From: Nereocystis luetkeana
Lineage: Eukaryota > Sar > Phaeophyceae > Laminariales > Laminariaceae
NCBI GenBank assembly: GCA_031213475.1
Contig: JARUPZ010000030.1
Location: forward strand, 1,493,885-1,557,884
Length of the DNA: 64,000 bases
Reading direction: 5' to 3'
In this document: positions 31,928 to 43,762 of the stretch, piece by piece
Layout: the number at the start of each line of letters is the position of its first letter
Numbering within the stretch: the stretch's first letter is position 1
Translations under genes and position numbers: made by a program
Notes under the pieces: model-generated
Seen by the model: only the letters and a program-made list of their open reading frames with translations
What the model was told of the DNA's origin: nothing
Databases searched by the model: none

Positions 31928-32226
31928 TAGGGCTGGGCACAGGTTGACTCGGTCGGCAGCGATCGTACTGTCGTCGAAATCACCATCAGTAAACTGGATT
32001 GCAGCAGTATACGTGTCTCTCCTCTCTCAACTCTCTCCTCCCGAAACGCATCTAGTGGATCTCCGTAAAACGGCGTGTTTCTTGGACGTACGTACGTACG
32101 TATTGTACAAACAAAACTAATTCGGCGAACATACTGGCCAGTTCTATCAGTGCATCACTACTTCCAGTAGATCACACTGCCAGTAACTTACTACTGCCAG
32201 TACTAACGAGTCAGTGCCCAGCCCTA
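31928..32226. mobile_element. hAT-type MITE, TAGGGCTGGGCAC ends
   Basis: A 299-bp element. The left end is TAGGGCTGGGCACAGGTTGA, and the right end read inward is TAGGGCTGGGCACTGACTCG; TGACTCG is common to both after a small gap. Flanks CTCTCTGC (31920-31927) and CTCTTTTC (32227-32234) match at six of eight positions. TAGGGCTGGGC-type ends are typical of hAT elements. It has no coding capacity. Confidence 0.65.
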
Positions 32227-32422
32227 CTCTTTTCGGTAATTTGCTACTAGTAACCTTTAAAGTATGTATGATGTTCACTATCAATTTGAACCAAAACAAT
32301 GGTTGGTTACTTTTTTCGATGTTCTCAACCATCTACGAGCGGCGTTGAGCGCGCCCCAGCAAGCAGGACGGGTGGGAGCATGCCGCGCCCGGTGCCGCAC
32401 GACTCCTTGCATCAACGATTGA

Positions 32423-32545
32423 AACTCGGACACCATGTTGTAAACTTTATGTCATCCCCCAATTCTTCGCTGGCCGTGGCTGCAACTCGGACACCATGTT
32501 GTAAACTTGTGTCATCCCCCAATTCTACAGTGGTGGCCGTTGCTG
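32423..32545. repeat. tandem duplication of 61 bp
   Basis: AACTCGGACACCATGTTGTA begins at 32423 and again at 32484. Both units continue to GTCATCCCCCAATTCT and GTGGCCGT. Confidence 0.85.
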
Positions 32546-33500
32546 GAACAAACCGTCCCTTTTCTTTTTCGTCGATGTTCCCCTCTGGTGTCCCCGAGAG
32601 GGTTACATGTAAACCTAACTCTCCTTGGGGCGCGCATCCCTGATGAAAACTGGTCAAGCGTGTCTATCGTACCAGCTACTAGCGGGCGCGAGCCCCTGAT
32701 GAAAATAGGACAGTGTTCGTATCAGCTACCTGTTATATATCAGCTACCAGCGGCGTGCGGTCATCTGATTCCGTATAAACACACAAATCAATCCATCCAT
32801 CCAAACATCCAGCCAGCCAGCCAGCCAGATAGATAGAGGTCGTGTTTCAGCGGAAACTACGTGTGTGGACGGGTGGCAACAGCAGCGGTGATAACACAAC
32901 TTCGCGCCAAAAACGGAATGCAAACGCGCCAGCTGGAGCTGGCATGCGTTGCATGCCTTTTACGGCACTTTTGGCACGTACCGAGCTGAAAAAATCAACA
33001 TCTCCTTTTTTTAAAAAATCTGGCTTCGGAATCTCACTGCTCTCCCGAGACTTCCCCCCACCCTGAAGTGTTCTTGCGGTTTTGAAAGGGTGGGGTTTTC
33101 GTTTGCTGCGGCACCATCCTCGTTTTTTGGAGTTTTCCCCGAGGGGGACCGATCGTATCGCTTTGCAGCGGAAGGCGGCGGTAATGACCCGGGTGGGCGA
33201 AAATAAGCTGACATCGAAATGTGCTCGCGCTTTTTTTCTCGTTATATATAAATCACTCTGTGCCTGAATATGGGGACAGTTTATATATTAATACAAGGCT
33301 GCCCTTCGGGGTGTCGTTGGCTTGAAATCTCGGGGGTGTCGCAAGTTGAAATTGGGGGGAGCAGCATAAGCGTCAATCATCCCTAATAGCTCCCGAGTAC
33401 TGCTGTATACTGCTGTGTGACAGGACGGGGTTCGGCGACACGTGCTGTGTCTTAAACATTGTACTGCTGGACACACATACTATACGAACACTGCTGTTGT
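32546..33500. other. no recognised gene; short microsatellites
   Basis: ATCC, CAGC and GATA tetranucleotide runs lie at about 32790-32837. No gene recognised. Confidence 0.35.
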
Positions 33501-33529
33501 ACTGCTGCTGCTGCTGCTGCTGCTGCTGT
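33501..33529. repeat. (CTG)n microsatellite
   Basis: Nine to ten CTG triplets. The preceding 100 bp has several TACTGCTG words. Confidence 0.9.
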
Positions 33530-33884
33530 AGTGCGCATCGTGGCTGTGCGGTTGCTTTTGAAATGCCGAGAAAGTGTGAGTTCGTGCGAAACGTCGTCCT
33601 CCCTCCTGCGCAGCATCCAACTATATAGTTTATTGCACATTTCTCGAGATGATGTATGTGTCCGTTCCTACTTCCCAGGTCGACAGGAATCACGGCCCAC
33701 ACACGCACACACACGAAAAATGCGCTACCCGGGTGGCCGTCACAAAAGACAGAGTTTGATGGACGACTGTCGCTGTGCCATGGCTGCCTCGGTAGAGAGC
33801 TCGAGGGACGGTGTGATCAGACACGATACAGCAGCAGCAGCAGACAGCAGCAGACAGCGCGGCAGAAAAAAAAGGTTTAAAATT

Positions 33885-34040
33885 GTGGGGTCTCCATTGT
33901 CTTGCTTGGCTCTACAGTAGCAGGTCGGAGAGACTCCCCGTAATTATTTGCCAGAATTCGCGACTTCAAAGACCCAGAGCACGCGCCACGGAACTCGGCC
34001 GGGGCTCGCATTTGCGCCGTGGTGTACACGCGGGCTCTCC
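33885..34040 (-). repeat. dispersed repeat shared with 27530-27680
   Basis: See 27530-27680. The minus strand ends in AAGACAATGGAGACCCCACA. Confidence 0.4.
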
Positions 34041-34941
34041 GTGGGTGCCACGCAGCAGGAAGCACTAGAGAAGACGCCCGGCCAAACGAGAAAAGTGAAC
34101 TATTTCCGGAAATAACGGCCATTTTGTATAAAGTAATATTCAGTCAAACCGGTGCTCATAATTAGGGGCAGTGGTGGTGGACACGATACTGCTGTACCAG
34201 CACTATGCTATTTAATAGTTACCGATACTGCTGTGCCAGCAGTACGCTAGAATATCATGTTCTTAATAGTTACCGGTTTTCTGAGATTTCCCTGCGTGTG
34301 TTGTGTTTTTATTGCTTTTCCGAGATGATTGTATCTACCACACAACAAAATGAGAAAAAATAATGTAAACCGAAGCTCTTTGAGATCAGTGAATGAATTT
34401 TGTACGTACGTATATACCAGGTACGTATTTAATATATATACTCGTATAATACAGTAGTGGCTGTGGTGGCGAATTCTTGTTATTTGTTTTGCGGACCGGT
34501 CGCTTGGATCTCTGCCCTGTCGGCAGCAATCTATCCCCATGGGTCATTTTGGAGGGCTCAGGATCAGGTCGCGGCGTGTGGGATCAAGGATCAAGATAGT
34601 ACTGCCTGTAAAGCGGGTGCAGGGTATATGTATACCTTGTAGGCTATATTTCATAGTATCAATATACCGGTACCCTGGTACACGGCAAGAGGCGGGCGCA
34701 TTTTCTTATTTTCGCCCGCCAGGGCAAGTGGCGTGTCAGCAACTGATTATACCCCGCAGCCAGGAGCCAGCCACCGGCCCGTACTGCTTCTTGTGGCCGT
34801 TGTTGTTGTGGTCGTGAAGACTAACTTGCCGTGAATCGGAACCTATGCATCCGATTCCTAAATGGGCAACGGGATCGAGAAATCGAGCCGATTTTTTTTT
34901 TCCGACTTCTTCGCGCAAAACGTACTGCAGTTCACCGGCTA

Positions 34942-34974
<33 letters not shown>

Positions 34975-35369
34975 CTCCCCCCCTTCCACCAGCCGGGGGA
35001 GCAGAGCTCTGTTCGCTCAATCAAACTCGTCGAGAAATAACATCGTGAATCCAGCGAGAGCCGGTTTATTGAGTTCGAACAACTACACGAAGAAGCCGAA
35101 ATATTATTTGAGTGCCACCGAATTTCCGCAGCTGCTTCGATTCAGACACAGCCAGCGTCACGCGCAGCTTTCGTGCCATTTTTGTTAGTTCCAAACCAGA
35201 TTTGGATAATACTTGTATCGTATCATCTCATATATACATGCCTGCAGACGCTACGATATGCTCCAAGCTTTACACCGCCGAGTAGAATCCGAAGGCGGTG
35301 CAAATAATATACACCGCGCAATGGGACCTCGAAACCTTTTATTCAGGCGGTGTGGACTGCGTTTTTGGT
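34041..35369. other. no recognised gene; (CTG)n run
   Basis: (CTG)n at 34944-34972 and two TACTGCTGT words near 34187 and 34225. No gene recognised. Confidence 0.35.
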
Positions 35370-35515
35370 TGTTGTTGTTGTTGTTTTTGTTGTTGTTGTT
35401 GTCGTTGTTGTTGTGCTGTTGTTTTGTTGTTGTGTTGTCGCTGTTGTTGTTCGTGGTGGTGGTGGTGTCTGTTGCTGCTGCTGTTGCTGTTGTCATGGTT
35501 GTTGTTCTCACATGA
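35370..35515. repeat. (GTT)n-rich microsatellite
   Basis: Imperfect GTT/GCT/GGT triplet array of about 145 bp. The open frames through it are artefacts of the repeat. Confidence 0.9.
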
Positions 35516-36835
35516 AACCTATCGCCTTTTGGCCGCAGCAGCTATTAATAGTTGTGTTGCGCGCTATGAATAGCCTAGCCACACGTGATGCACCAGCCAG
35601 GCGTGTATGAGGTGAGCAGAAATGTAGTGGGGTATAGACGAGGCGTATTACGCAGCTTGCAAAGTTGAGTACCGACTACACCTCAATCTGTCCCTAACTG
35701 TAATAATATTTAGGGATAAGCGCTCCTTTTATATAGGGACAGAGTGAGTGGTATTTAATCAGTCGAACTCACAGCTGACGTATTTCATCATTACGTAGAT
35801 AATCGTATTGATAGTACAGATCCATATATGGTACGTACGTGAAAATTGGTACAGGAGTCATGAAGACTCATTATGGAGGCCAAAAAGTTGAAAAAAAAAA
35901 AAAAGTGTCGTGATTTTTTCCAAAACAGGAAACGAACCTGGAGGAGGAGCACAAAACGTGTGCTGCGCCTATACGTACAGCAGTCAGTACGCGGTGAGGG
36001 CGCCACCTCAGCAACGACAGCACAGCGTACGCAAGCACGCCGCAAAAGTTAGAACGCGCTGTTCGCTGTTTTTGCTATCGGCGGCACCAAAGTTTTGGTG
36101 AAAGGTTTGCGCTGTCGGCTGGCATCGCGTACCGTTTTTTTTGTTCATGTTGAACATACAATACGTACGTACGACGTACATACGTACACACATTCTTGTC
36201 GTACGTACCACAACGGAAACCACGGATTGGTTTTGCCGGCGCAATAACGACCAACGACCACAACAACTACAACTACAACCACAACCACAAACCAAAATAT
36301 TATAGGCGTATGTTTGGCCTGACATCACCAACCACGAAATAGTTGTGTATGTTGTGTACCTGGTACATACTCATGTACCGGTAAGCATGCACGTACGTAT
36401 ATGTTAGCGTATGTTGAGATTGAACGTCACCTTCCGACTCCGCAGTCGGAGCAGACACAGAACAGCAATACGTCCGCACATACGTACACCTCGCATCTCA
36501 CAGCTAGCTGCTGTTTTTTACCGGTATGTTATAAACAAATACGTTTGATACATATGTACGAGTATCATGCATGAATACCGTTGCGATGTATACTTGAAAA
36601 CATTTTTGAGTGTAACTGCTTACAAGGTACTGTAGTTCGAATATGCTAGTTCGAATATGCTTTGTCTCTATATATATATTGTCTGTTTTCGATCATGCCT
36701 CTTGTCTCTTCGTACGGAGGCTCGCCGTTTGAGCGAAAGCTGAAGTTTTTTTTGCAGGAGGGGAAGAGGCCGTCCGGACACGCTCGTAGAAGTTCGGGCG
36801 CGATCCGAGCAGTGACTCGGCGCGTGGCGTGCGCT
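35516..36835. other. no recognised gene
   Basis: It holds many TACGTACGTAC words (35830, 36163-36200, 36390) and an (ACAACT)n-like run at 36250-36290. No gene recognised. Confidence 0.35.
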
Positions 36836-36926
36836 TGACCCTTTTAGAACCGCAGTCCCGTTATGGGGACACACCACTCAGAATTTGACTGGTTTGTCCC
36901 CAACAACGGGACTGCAGTACTAGAAA
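36836..36926. mobile_element. P1 MITE copy
   Basis: CCCTTTTAGAACCGCAGTCC at the left and ACGGGACTGCAGTACTAGAA at the right, with the centre AGAATTTGACTGGTTTGTCC. Confidence 0.72.
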
Positions 36927-37528
36927 TTTCTATTCATTTTTTCCCCCGGTCCCCACTCTGGACGGAAATGGTGAGAACCGCTCAGCCAGGTGGAAATACG
37001 AGGACCAAACGGTCCTTATTTTCCTGTCCTGAGGTTGGTGTGGCAGTATGCCTGGTAAGCTGTGTGTGATCCTTAGATAGCGCGTACTGCGTACGTACGG
37101 GTGGGAAGTGGCCTCATGCAGGAAACACAGCCAGCAGTCCGTGTTCGAGGATAATAAGACCTATCGTACGTATCCGATACACCTCTATGTACTGGCTGTC
37201 TAGAAATGATGATGTCGTTCTTTTGTTTTTTTTCATCACCCGAAGAGACCGATGTGGGTTGTGTCGGCAACAAAGAATGTGACCAATGATTTAACATGCG
37301 GAATGCGTATCTATTAATAGTATGTAGCTAGTAATAGTGATGGCTACGTATTCTACTTATGTTTGTTGTGTTCTCTTTCTACCCTTCGCAACAATATGGA
37401 CGTAAGGATACATACGTACATCTGCATGCGCGTTTTTTTCGTGTTTGGTTGTTTGGTTCCATTGTTGTGTGTTCACGTTCTGCACTTCGGCAACGTCTCG
37501 GCTTCATCGCTATTATTTTTGATTGTAT
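36927..37528. other. no recognised gene; left flank of the LTR element
   Basis: No gene recognised. The last four bases, GTAT (37525-37528), are the left copy of the LTR element's target duplication. Confidence 0.4.
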
Positions 37529-37930
37529 TCTTAGTAGGGCCTAAGCTTCTATATGCTGCGCGGGTGTTACGAGCACCACGGCCTTCGGCGTTACGCGCCG
37601 AGGGCAACTCGTGTAAACAGCAAAAGGATGGGCAAGCTGTGTAGCTCGGACAACAGGACGAGACAGACAAAAAGAGTGACGAGGGGGGTGCGAACGAGCA
37701 CACCCGCCCGCCGTCTCAGTGCGTCGACATGGTGGTCCGCGGTATAGTAGGGGACACTACGCCCTAAGCGGATAAAGAGACAAGGACAAAAGCCCGTCGG
37801 GGTGTTTTAGCCCTGTCGGGGGACGCGAGTCCCTTTTGAGGGGACGGACGCCTTGGGCTCCGGTGACGTCGAACCAAGGGGTCTCCACATATATGTGTGG
37901 AATGTTGGTACAGGGGACCTGACAGTAACA
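37529..37930 (-). repeat. 3' LTR
   Basis: 402 bp, TGTTACTG start on the minus strand, apparently identical to 44947-45348. Confidence 0.93.
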
Positions 37931-37950
37931 TCACCCCCCAGTTTTGTGGT
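37931..37950 (-). other. polypurine tract next to the 3' LTR
   Basis: Minus-strand AACTGGGGGGTGA lies directly against the 3' LTR, where plus-strand DNA synthesis starts in this family. Confidence 0.6.
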
Positions 37951-39259
37951 GTCGAATACTACTCCACGAAACTTAAGTAACGTGACAGGAGGGTGGTTGC
38001 CCTGGATCTAACATTGTGTGATAAGCTCCAACAATGACAGCGAGGAGGACAAGTGCAACGTATAGCATGTCCATCACACTATAACTATTGCAAGACATTC
38101 GTGTAATAATCGAATGTGACATGTACCATTGACAGAAAAAATAAAATAAACCAATATAGGCTTTACGTGCTCAGGTTTTTTAGGTCACACGAGGTGGGTC
38201 AGGATGGACTGTGGACATTGACAGTTATATATGCTCACTTCGCAGGTATCGCGGCAACGAAACGCGGCAGCGCTCTGACATTGTTGGTGCGCTGCGGCCT
38301 GCAGGGCTCGAGATATATGTGACAGACAAAAATAAAAATTACGCGTACTGGTCATGGCATGAACTTCATGGTGGTAATCCTGACATTGGGAGTGCTTGGC
38401 AACTGGGGGTGGCATCGTGGCCGACATTTTGATGCTAACCGACAAAGCACGGTCATACAGGCGCGTGTGCCGGACGGCGCGGTATTTGAGACAAAAAACA
38501 TGGCTGGCACTCAGACGTCGTGGACTTCAAATATACACAAGTATATTTTATCGAGGGCGAACGACGGGACAATGTGAGTGGACAGATTGTATGGTGTATA
38601 TGAGTACCCCTAGTCGAGGGAGTATGCTTCCGGATGGTTGTCGAGACGAATCCGTGGTCATGCTATCTCGAGCGGGTACACGTCGCTCTATCGGAGGCTG
38701 TATAGCGTAGAGGTCTGCTCCGAGAATTTAAATGGACGACTGAAACAGTCGAAGAAAATAGGACTGAAATAGCGACGTTAATGATGATTTTGACTTGTGC
38801 GCTTCCGTGACGAGTGGTGTGGGTTACCGGGACGGTGTATTATATGTTGCGCACTTAGATACAGTGAGGTCGTTAATATCACTGGGTCAAATCATGACAG
38901 AAAACACAACGTGTGTGTGTACAACGCATACAAAAACAAGGTGATATGTGTACGAAAATAGAGGGGGAGGTGCTTGGTACTGAGCCCTCTAGCCATGTGG
39001 GTATCGGAGCCCAACGTGGAGAGACACGTCTACACGACAGAAAAAATACAGAATTTTTTTTTTTTTTTTTAAATATGACAACGGCGTAGGACACCACACT
39101 CGGGTCACTGCATGCTGGTAAAAGTGACGTGACTATAGATAGAACGGAACACGGGCTTAGGTCAGTGGTTGCGAAAACTGACGGGGACAGATTAAAAAAA
39201 TGTGTGCACAGGACAGGCCCAATTTGATAACATAAAATCAGTGTTCGGTGACAATGTGG
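37951..39259 (-). other. 3' untranslated region of the LTR element
   Basis: About 1.3 kb between the end of pol and the polypurine tract. It has only short frames and no recognised third gene. Confidence 0.5.
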
Positions 39260-42200
39260 CTACGGACGTGGCTGTCTTTTAGGTGGGTCGAAAGCTGCTG
39301 GATTCTGAGACAAGAGTGCAGCGCGGTAAGATTGTACCATTTCCCGACATTGTGGGATTACCCTAAAATGACGCCACACACCCAGCTGAGGGGGGTAGTC
39401 TTTCAGCTTGAGGTGATATTGAAAATTTGCAAGCGAAGCGGCTCCTACTCCTCGTTTATGCCCGTCTATTTCCTCCACAGTGAACGGTCCGATAGACACT
39501 TTGGTCACTGAGCCTTCTAGATCGGGGATAGGGAGTTGTGTTCCGAGGAACATATCGTCAAGAGCATCCAGGTCCGGGACAGGGGACGAGGCAGGGACAA
39601 TGTATTTTTTCATACGACCTAGATGGACAGTGGTTTCCGTGGTTGCACCATCTTGGGTGACCCGGTATATGACGGGAGAAAGCTTTGTTCTGACAGTGTA
39701 AGGGCCGTGCCAAGGGCTATATAACTTGGGATTAGGGCCGTCGGTTTCGTGATACGGGCGATGTATTAAGACTTGGTCGCCGGTGGTGAAACTCGGGAAT
39801 GACAATTTCTCATTCGATGTTGCTTGCTTATCCGCTCGTTCTTTGAGATTACGGCGGGCCAACTCGTATGCCAGCTGTAAGTTTTCGACCGTGCGGCGTG
39901 AGTAATCGAGTTGGGACTGGGGAAGGGTCGTGGCTGGCACGCCCAGAATGAGATCGACAGGTAGTACGGCGGCGCGTCCGAACATGAGATAATGGGGGGT
40001 CTCTTCGAGTGTGGAAGAGTACGCCGTGTTATGGGCGAGCTGGACAAACGGTAGCAGCTCTGCCCAATTGTCACATGCTAAGGTGCTATACATAGCTACC
40101 ATATTATGAACCGTACTGTGCACGCGCTCTAGGACAGAATTTCCTTGGGGACGGTAGGCGGCGGTGCGAGTTTTCTTGTATCCAAAAACCTTTTGCAACT
40201 CTTTAACAAGGCGGTTCTCGAACTCGAGGCCTTGGTCGCTATGTAACGTTTCTGGGGGACCGAATACAGAAAACACACGTTCGACAAGATTTCGTGCGAT
40301 CGTGGTGGCCTCTTTATTTTTGATGGCTATCAAAATGACAAAACGGGTGAGATGATCGATCACCGAGAGGATATATCGGTTGCCTTCCGACATAGACTTG
40401 TATTCCACTAGATCAACTGCGACGCATTGGAAAGAACGTGTTACTGGCCGGGTTCCGACAGGTAATTTGGGGGGACGCCGGGACGTTTTGCGGTGTTGAC
40501 AAGACAAGCAGCTATCGACATGTTTCTGCACGTCGGCGTGCATGGTGGGCCACCAGAACCGGTCACGGACCTTGTCAAAGGTGCCCTTGAAAGCTAAATG
40601 ACCACCCGACGCGGGAAGGTCATGACAAGAATTTACTACCAACTTTCGGAGTGACGTAGGTACGACAAGCTGATCCCGAAAGTCACTACGTCTACGTAGG
40701 TGACCGGGAAGGTACGAACGGTAAAGTAGTTCCTCTTGGAGGAAGAAATGGCTCATGGTATGCTCCGATTGTTCTGACGGGACTGGTGCTGATTTTGGTA
40801 GTTTGAGATAATCAAAGTACGGACCAAATTCGTCTGTTTGAGCTTCCAGTAGCCGAGGGACATCGATAGTTGGGAAGACAGACACCGCACTCGCGAATAA
40901 TTCGCGATCACTTTCTACGGGCGCTATTTCGTCTAGGTTGCGCGCGGACACTTCGTAATCGCGAGGGGCGGGTGGGTGGAATGGCTGGTTATCCGGCACA
41001 TTCCGACAGATCGCGGCAAGTCGGGGTTCGGAAGGGATGTGTTCTCCGCCGACTTCGCTAAATACGCGAGACAGGGCGTCCGGGACGACGTTGAGTCGTC
41101 CTGGGACGTGTTGCACGGTAAAGTCGTAGTTTTGAAGGGCTATTGACCAGCGTGTTAACATATTGCTGGTGTCTTGCATTTGGTACAAGTAGACTAGCGC
41201 TTGGTGATCGGTGCAACATGTAAAGTGTCGTCCCCAGAGGTACGGACGCGAGTGGACAAACGCCCAGACAACCGCGCAGCATTCTTTCATTGTTGCGCTA
41301 TAATGGCGTTGGCTTTTAGAAAACCGGTGACTGTAATACGCGATAACCTCTAAATCTTTTCCGTCGGGGGTGGGCTGTGCAAGGAAAGCGCCAGCGCCAA
41401 GTTCAGAGGCATCGGTATGGACAACAAACTCCCGCGAAAAATCGGGGAAGTGGAGGACAGGGGCTGAAGACAGAACGCGTTTGATGCGTTCGAAAGCATT
41501 ATCTTGTTCAGTGCTCCAAGCTTTTTTAAATCGGCTTTTTAGGACAAAATCTTTCCCAGTGAGTAGTACTAGGGGTGCGGTGATTTCCGCATAATCTTTG
41601 ATAAAACGCCGGACAAAATTGACCATGCCGAGGACTGACCGAAGGTCTTTGATGCATGTGGGCGTCGGCAACTGAGTTATTGCCTGAATGCGGTCGGTAC
41701 TTACTGAAATACCTTTCGCTGAAATGACGTGGCCCAGATATTCGATTTCTTTCTGACCAAACTGAACTTTAGACGGTTTTAGTGTGAGGCCAGCTGCTTG
41801 CAATGCTGCGAACAGTTGTTCAAGAGACGCGAGGTGGGTTTCGAACGTCGAATTTAAGACAATGATATCGTCCATGTATGAGAGGATACCTGTATCGGGA
41901 CCCAGATGACCTAAAGTCAGAGACATCATATGTTGAAATAGCCAAGGGGCGTTACATACTCCAAATGGCATACGAAGAAAACAGTACTTGCCGCTGGGTG
42001 TCACGAATGCCGTCCGTTCGATGTGATCTTCATCCACGGGGAGCTGCCAGAACGCGCAGAGGATGTCCGCGACAGAGATGAAAGCGGCGGTGCCTACGGC
42101 GTCCAGACAGGTTTCGAGGTTCGGCAGGGGCCAGCTCTTCCGGACGATGTGGCGGTTGAGTGTGTGGCGGTAGTCGACGCAGAAACGTGGACTGCCATTT

Positions 42201-43762
42201 TTCTTCGCGACTATCGTGACCGGACTTCCCCAGGGGCTGGGACGTTTTTCGATGATGCCCCACTCGAGCATGTCATGTACACATTTTTCAATGACGCCGG
42301 ACGTACGAGGGTTGGAACGGTACGGGGGCCGGTCTACGGCTCGGGTATTAGTGGGGAGCGGGAAGGTTGCTTCCGCAGTGGTACAGCGGCCTAGCTCTGA
42401 CATTGACAGGGAAAAGACAGGACGATATCTTGCGCACAGTGTGAGAACATCGTCTTTTTGGACAGGGGTGAGCGTTGTATTTTCGAACGCTTTTGACAAC
42501 GGACCTTCCAGCTCAGATTTTGCGCTGTGGATCTCAGAGGGTGACGTGGGGGAATGCGCGACAGCGTTCACATGTAGTTGGTCGGGGGACACGATTGATA
42601 CGGAAAGGACAGAGCCCAGGCACAAGTGGACTGGTAAGGCGACACCATCCGAGGATGGGTTGGCGACTTGGACTACTACTGAACCATCAGTAGCACTCCA
42701 GGTGGCCAACGTTCGCGCGACAATAATTTTTTCGAATGCGGCGAGACCTTTGTCCGCCGCGATATCTTCCGCCGACACTATTTTCGGTTCGACAACTACA
42801 GTACAATCTTGCTGTGGGGGCTGGTCAGAAAAACCGACGACAAGTGCTTCGTGTAAAGGTTTTAGGTCTACACGTTCGCGCAAACGGACAGGGGTTGCTT
42901 CGGCGTCACGGTGGACAGCAGCGACAGAAGGCTGTGCGTCATCGGACAACGAGGGGCAAGAGTCATTGGACGGGGCACGGTTGTGAACACGGTGGACAGC
43001 TGGTATACTGGAACCAGTAGATGAGAATGACAGAGTTTGGTGGTCCCAGTCTAATACCGCCCCGAATTCTGACATGACATTATTATCTAGTAATAAAGAA
43101 TCGGGGCCGAGGGACGGGACTACAAGTGCATTAACTGTGCACGTAATACCACCAAGAGTAAGGGGAAAAACAATAAATCCCAGAACATGGATGGGTAGAC
43201 CGTTGGCGGCACGTAAAGACACGGCCGACGGCGGGACAGGGTTTAATGTGGTCGATCGTAAGGAAGGGTGACTTTTCAACCATGAGAGCGAGACAACTGA
43301 TACATCAGTAGCTGTATCCACTGTGACATTCACAGCGTAGCCTTCGACAGAGCCGTCCACACGGACTCGTCGAGACGAAAAAGAAAGAGAAAAAGGATGT
43401 TTTTTATGTGTCAACGCGGAGTTGTACCACACTTGGTCTTTATTAATTTCCACCGGGGAACCACTCTTGGGCCCCGAACACAAACAGGAATGGGTAGGCC
43501 GCCGTGCCGTACTGGTACTCGAAACATGAGACAACGCACACGGGGCTTGGTCCATAAACGTTACTCGCTTTAGTGGAGCCTCGGTACGGCCAACATCTAA
43601 AACCGGTACGGGACAATCAGACAGACCATCACTCGAAAGACAATTTTCCTCTCTAAAAAACGCGGAAACAGGGACACCAGGTACTGCGACAAGAGGAGAA
43701 GTACCTGTAGCTACTGACGTGGAGAGGTGTTTCCTCTTCACGCCTTTTCGGGAAACCGGCAT
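39260..43762 (-). CDS. LTR-element pol polyprotein
   Basis: An open frame of 1500 codons. In order there is an N-terminal region and an aspartic protease domain (residues about 135-255). The reverse transcriptase has a YMDD core near residue 627 and a YLGHVIS block about 50 residues later. RNase H starts near 780 (HTDASELGAG). The integrase zinc-binding region is near 1042-1085 (CHDLPASGGHL through CLSCQ) and its catalytic core near 1119-1212 (AVDLVEY, HSDQG, VLERVH). A GPY-type module follows, then near 1425-1495 a chromodomain-like end (FTVEEIDGHKRG, LKLKDYPPQLGVW, PQCREMVQSY). Chromodomains steer integration towards particular chromatin in this group. The frame overlaps the end of gag by about 25 bases, an arrangement for which this family commonly uses frameshifted read-through. 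Confidence 0.93.
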   Translation of the reverse strand: MPVSRKGVKRKHLSTSVATGTSPLVAVPGVPVSAFFREENCLSSDGLSDCPVPVLDVGRTEAPLKRVTFMDQAPCALSHVSSTSTARRPTHSCLCSGPKSGSPVEINKDQVWYNSALTHKKHPFSLSFSSRRVRVDGSVEGYAVNVTVDTATDVSVVSLSWLKSHPSLRSTTLNPVPPSAVSLRAANGLPIHVLGFIVFPLTLGGITCTVNALVVPSLGPDSLLLDNNVMSEFGAVLDWDHQTLSFSSTGSSIPAVHRVHNRAPSNDSCPSLSDDAQPSVAAVHRDAEATPVRLRERVDLKPLHEALVVGFSDQPPQQDCTVVVEPKIVSAEDIAADKGLAAFEKIIVARTLATWSATDGSVVVQVANPSSDGVALPVHLCLGSVLSVSIVSPDQLHVNAVAHSPTSPSEIHSAKSELEGPLSKAFENTTLTPVQKDDVLTLCARYRPVFSLSMSELGRCTTAEATFPLPTNTRAVDRPPYRSNPRTSGVIEKCVHDMLEWGIIEKRPSPWGSPVTIVAKKNGSPRFCVDYRHTLNRHIVRKSWPLPNLETCLDAVGTAAFISVADILCAFWQLPVDEDHIERTAFVTPSGKYCFLRMPFGVCNAPWLFQHMMSLTLGHLGPDTGILSYMDDIIVLNSTFETHLASLEQLFAALQAAGLTLKPSKVQFGQKEIEYLGHVISAKGISVSTDRIQAITQLPTPTCIKDLRSVLGMVNFVRRFIKDYAEITAPLVLLTGKDFVLKSRFKKAWSTEQDNAFERIKRVLSSAPVLHFPDFSREFVVHTDASELGAGAFLAQPTPDGKDLEVIAYYSHRFSKSQRHYSATMKECCAVVWAFVHSRPYLWGRHFTCCTDHQALVYLYQMQDTSNMLTRWSIALQNYDFTVQHVPGRLNVVPDALSRVFSEVGGEHIPSEPRLAAICRNVPDNQPFHPPAPRDYEVSARNLDEIAPVESDRELFASAVSVFPTIDVPRLLEAQTDEFGPYFDYLKLPKSAPVPSEQSEHTMSHFFLQEELLYRSYLPGHLRRRSDFRDQLVVPTSLRKLVVNSCHDLPASGGHLAFKGTFDKVRDRFWWPTMHADVQKHVDSCLSCQHRKTSRRPPKLPVGTRPVTRSFQCVAVDLVEYKSMSEGNRYILSVIDHLTRFVILIAIKNKEATTIARNLVERVFSVFGPPETLHSDQGLEFENRLVKELQKVFGYKKTRTAAYRPQGNSVLERVHSTVHNMVAMYSTLACDNWAELLPFVQLAHNTAYSSTLEETPHYLMFGRAAVLPVDLILGVPATTLPQSQLDYSRRTVENLQLAYELARRNLKERADKQATSNEKLSFPSFTTGDQVLIHRPYHETDGPNPKLYSPWHGPYTVRTKLSPVIYRVTQDGATTETTVHLGRMKKYIVPASSPVPDLDALDDMFLGTQLPIPDLEGSVTKVSIGPFTVEEIDGHKRGVGAASLANFQYHLKLKDYPPQLGVWRHFRVIPQCREMVQSYRAALLSQNPAAFDPPKRQPRP

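Noticed and set aside
42216-42986. A 256-codon plus-strand frame
   Set aside because: A shadow of the pol frame on the opposite strand.
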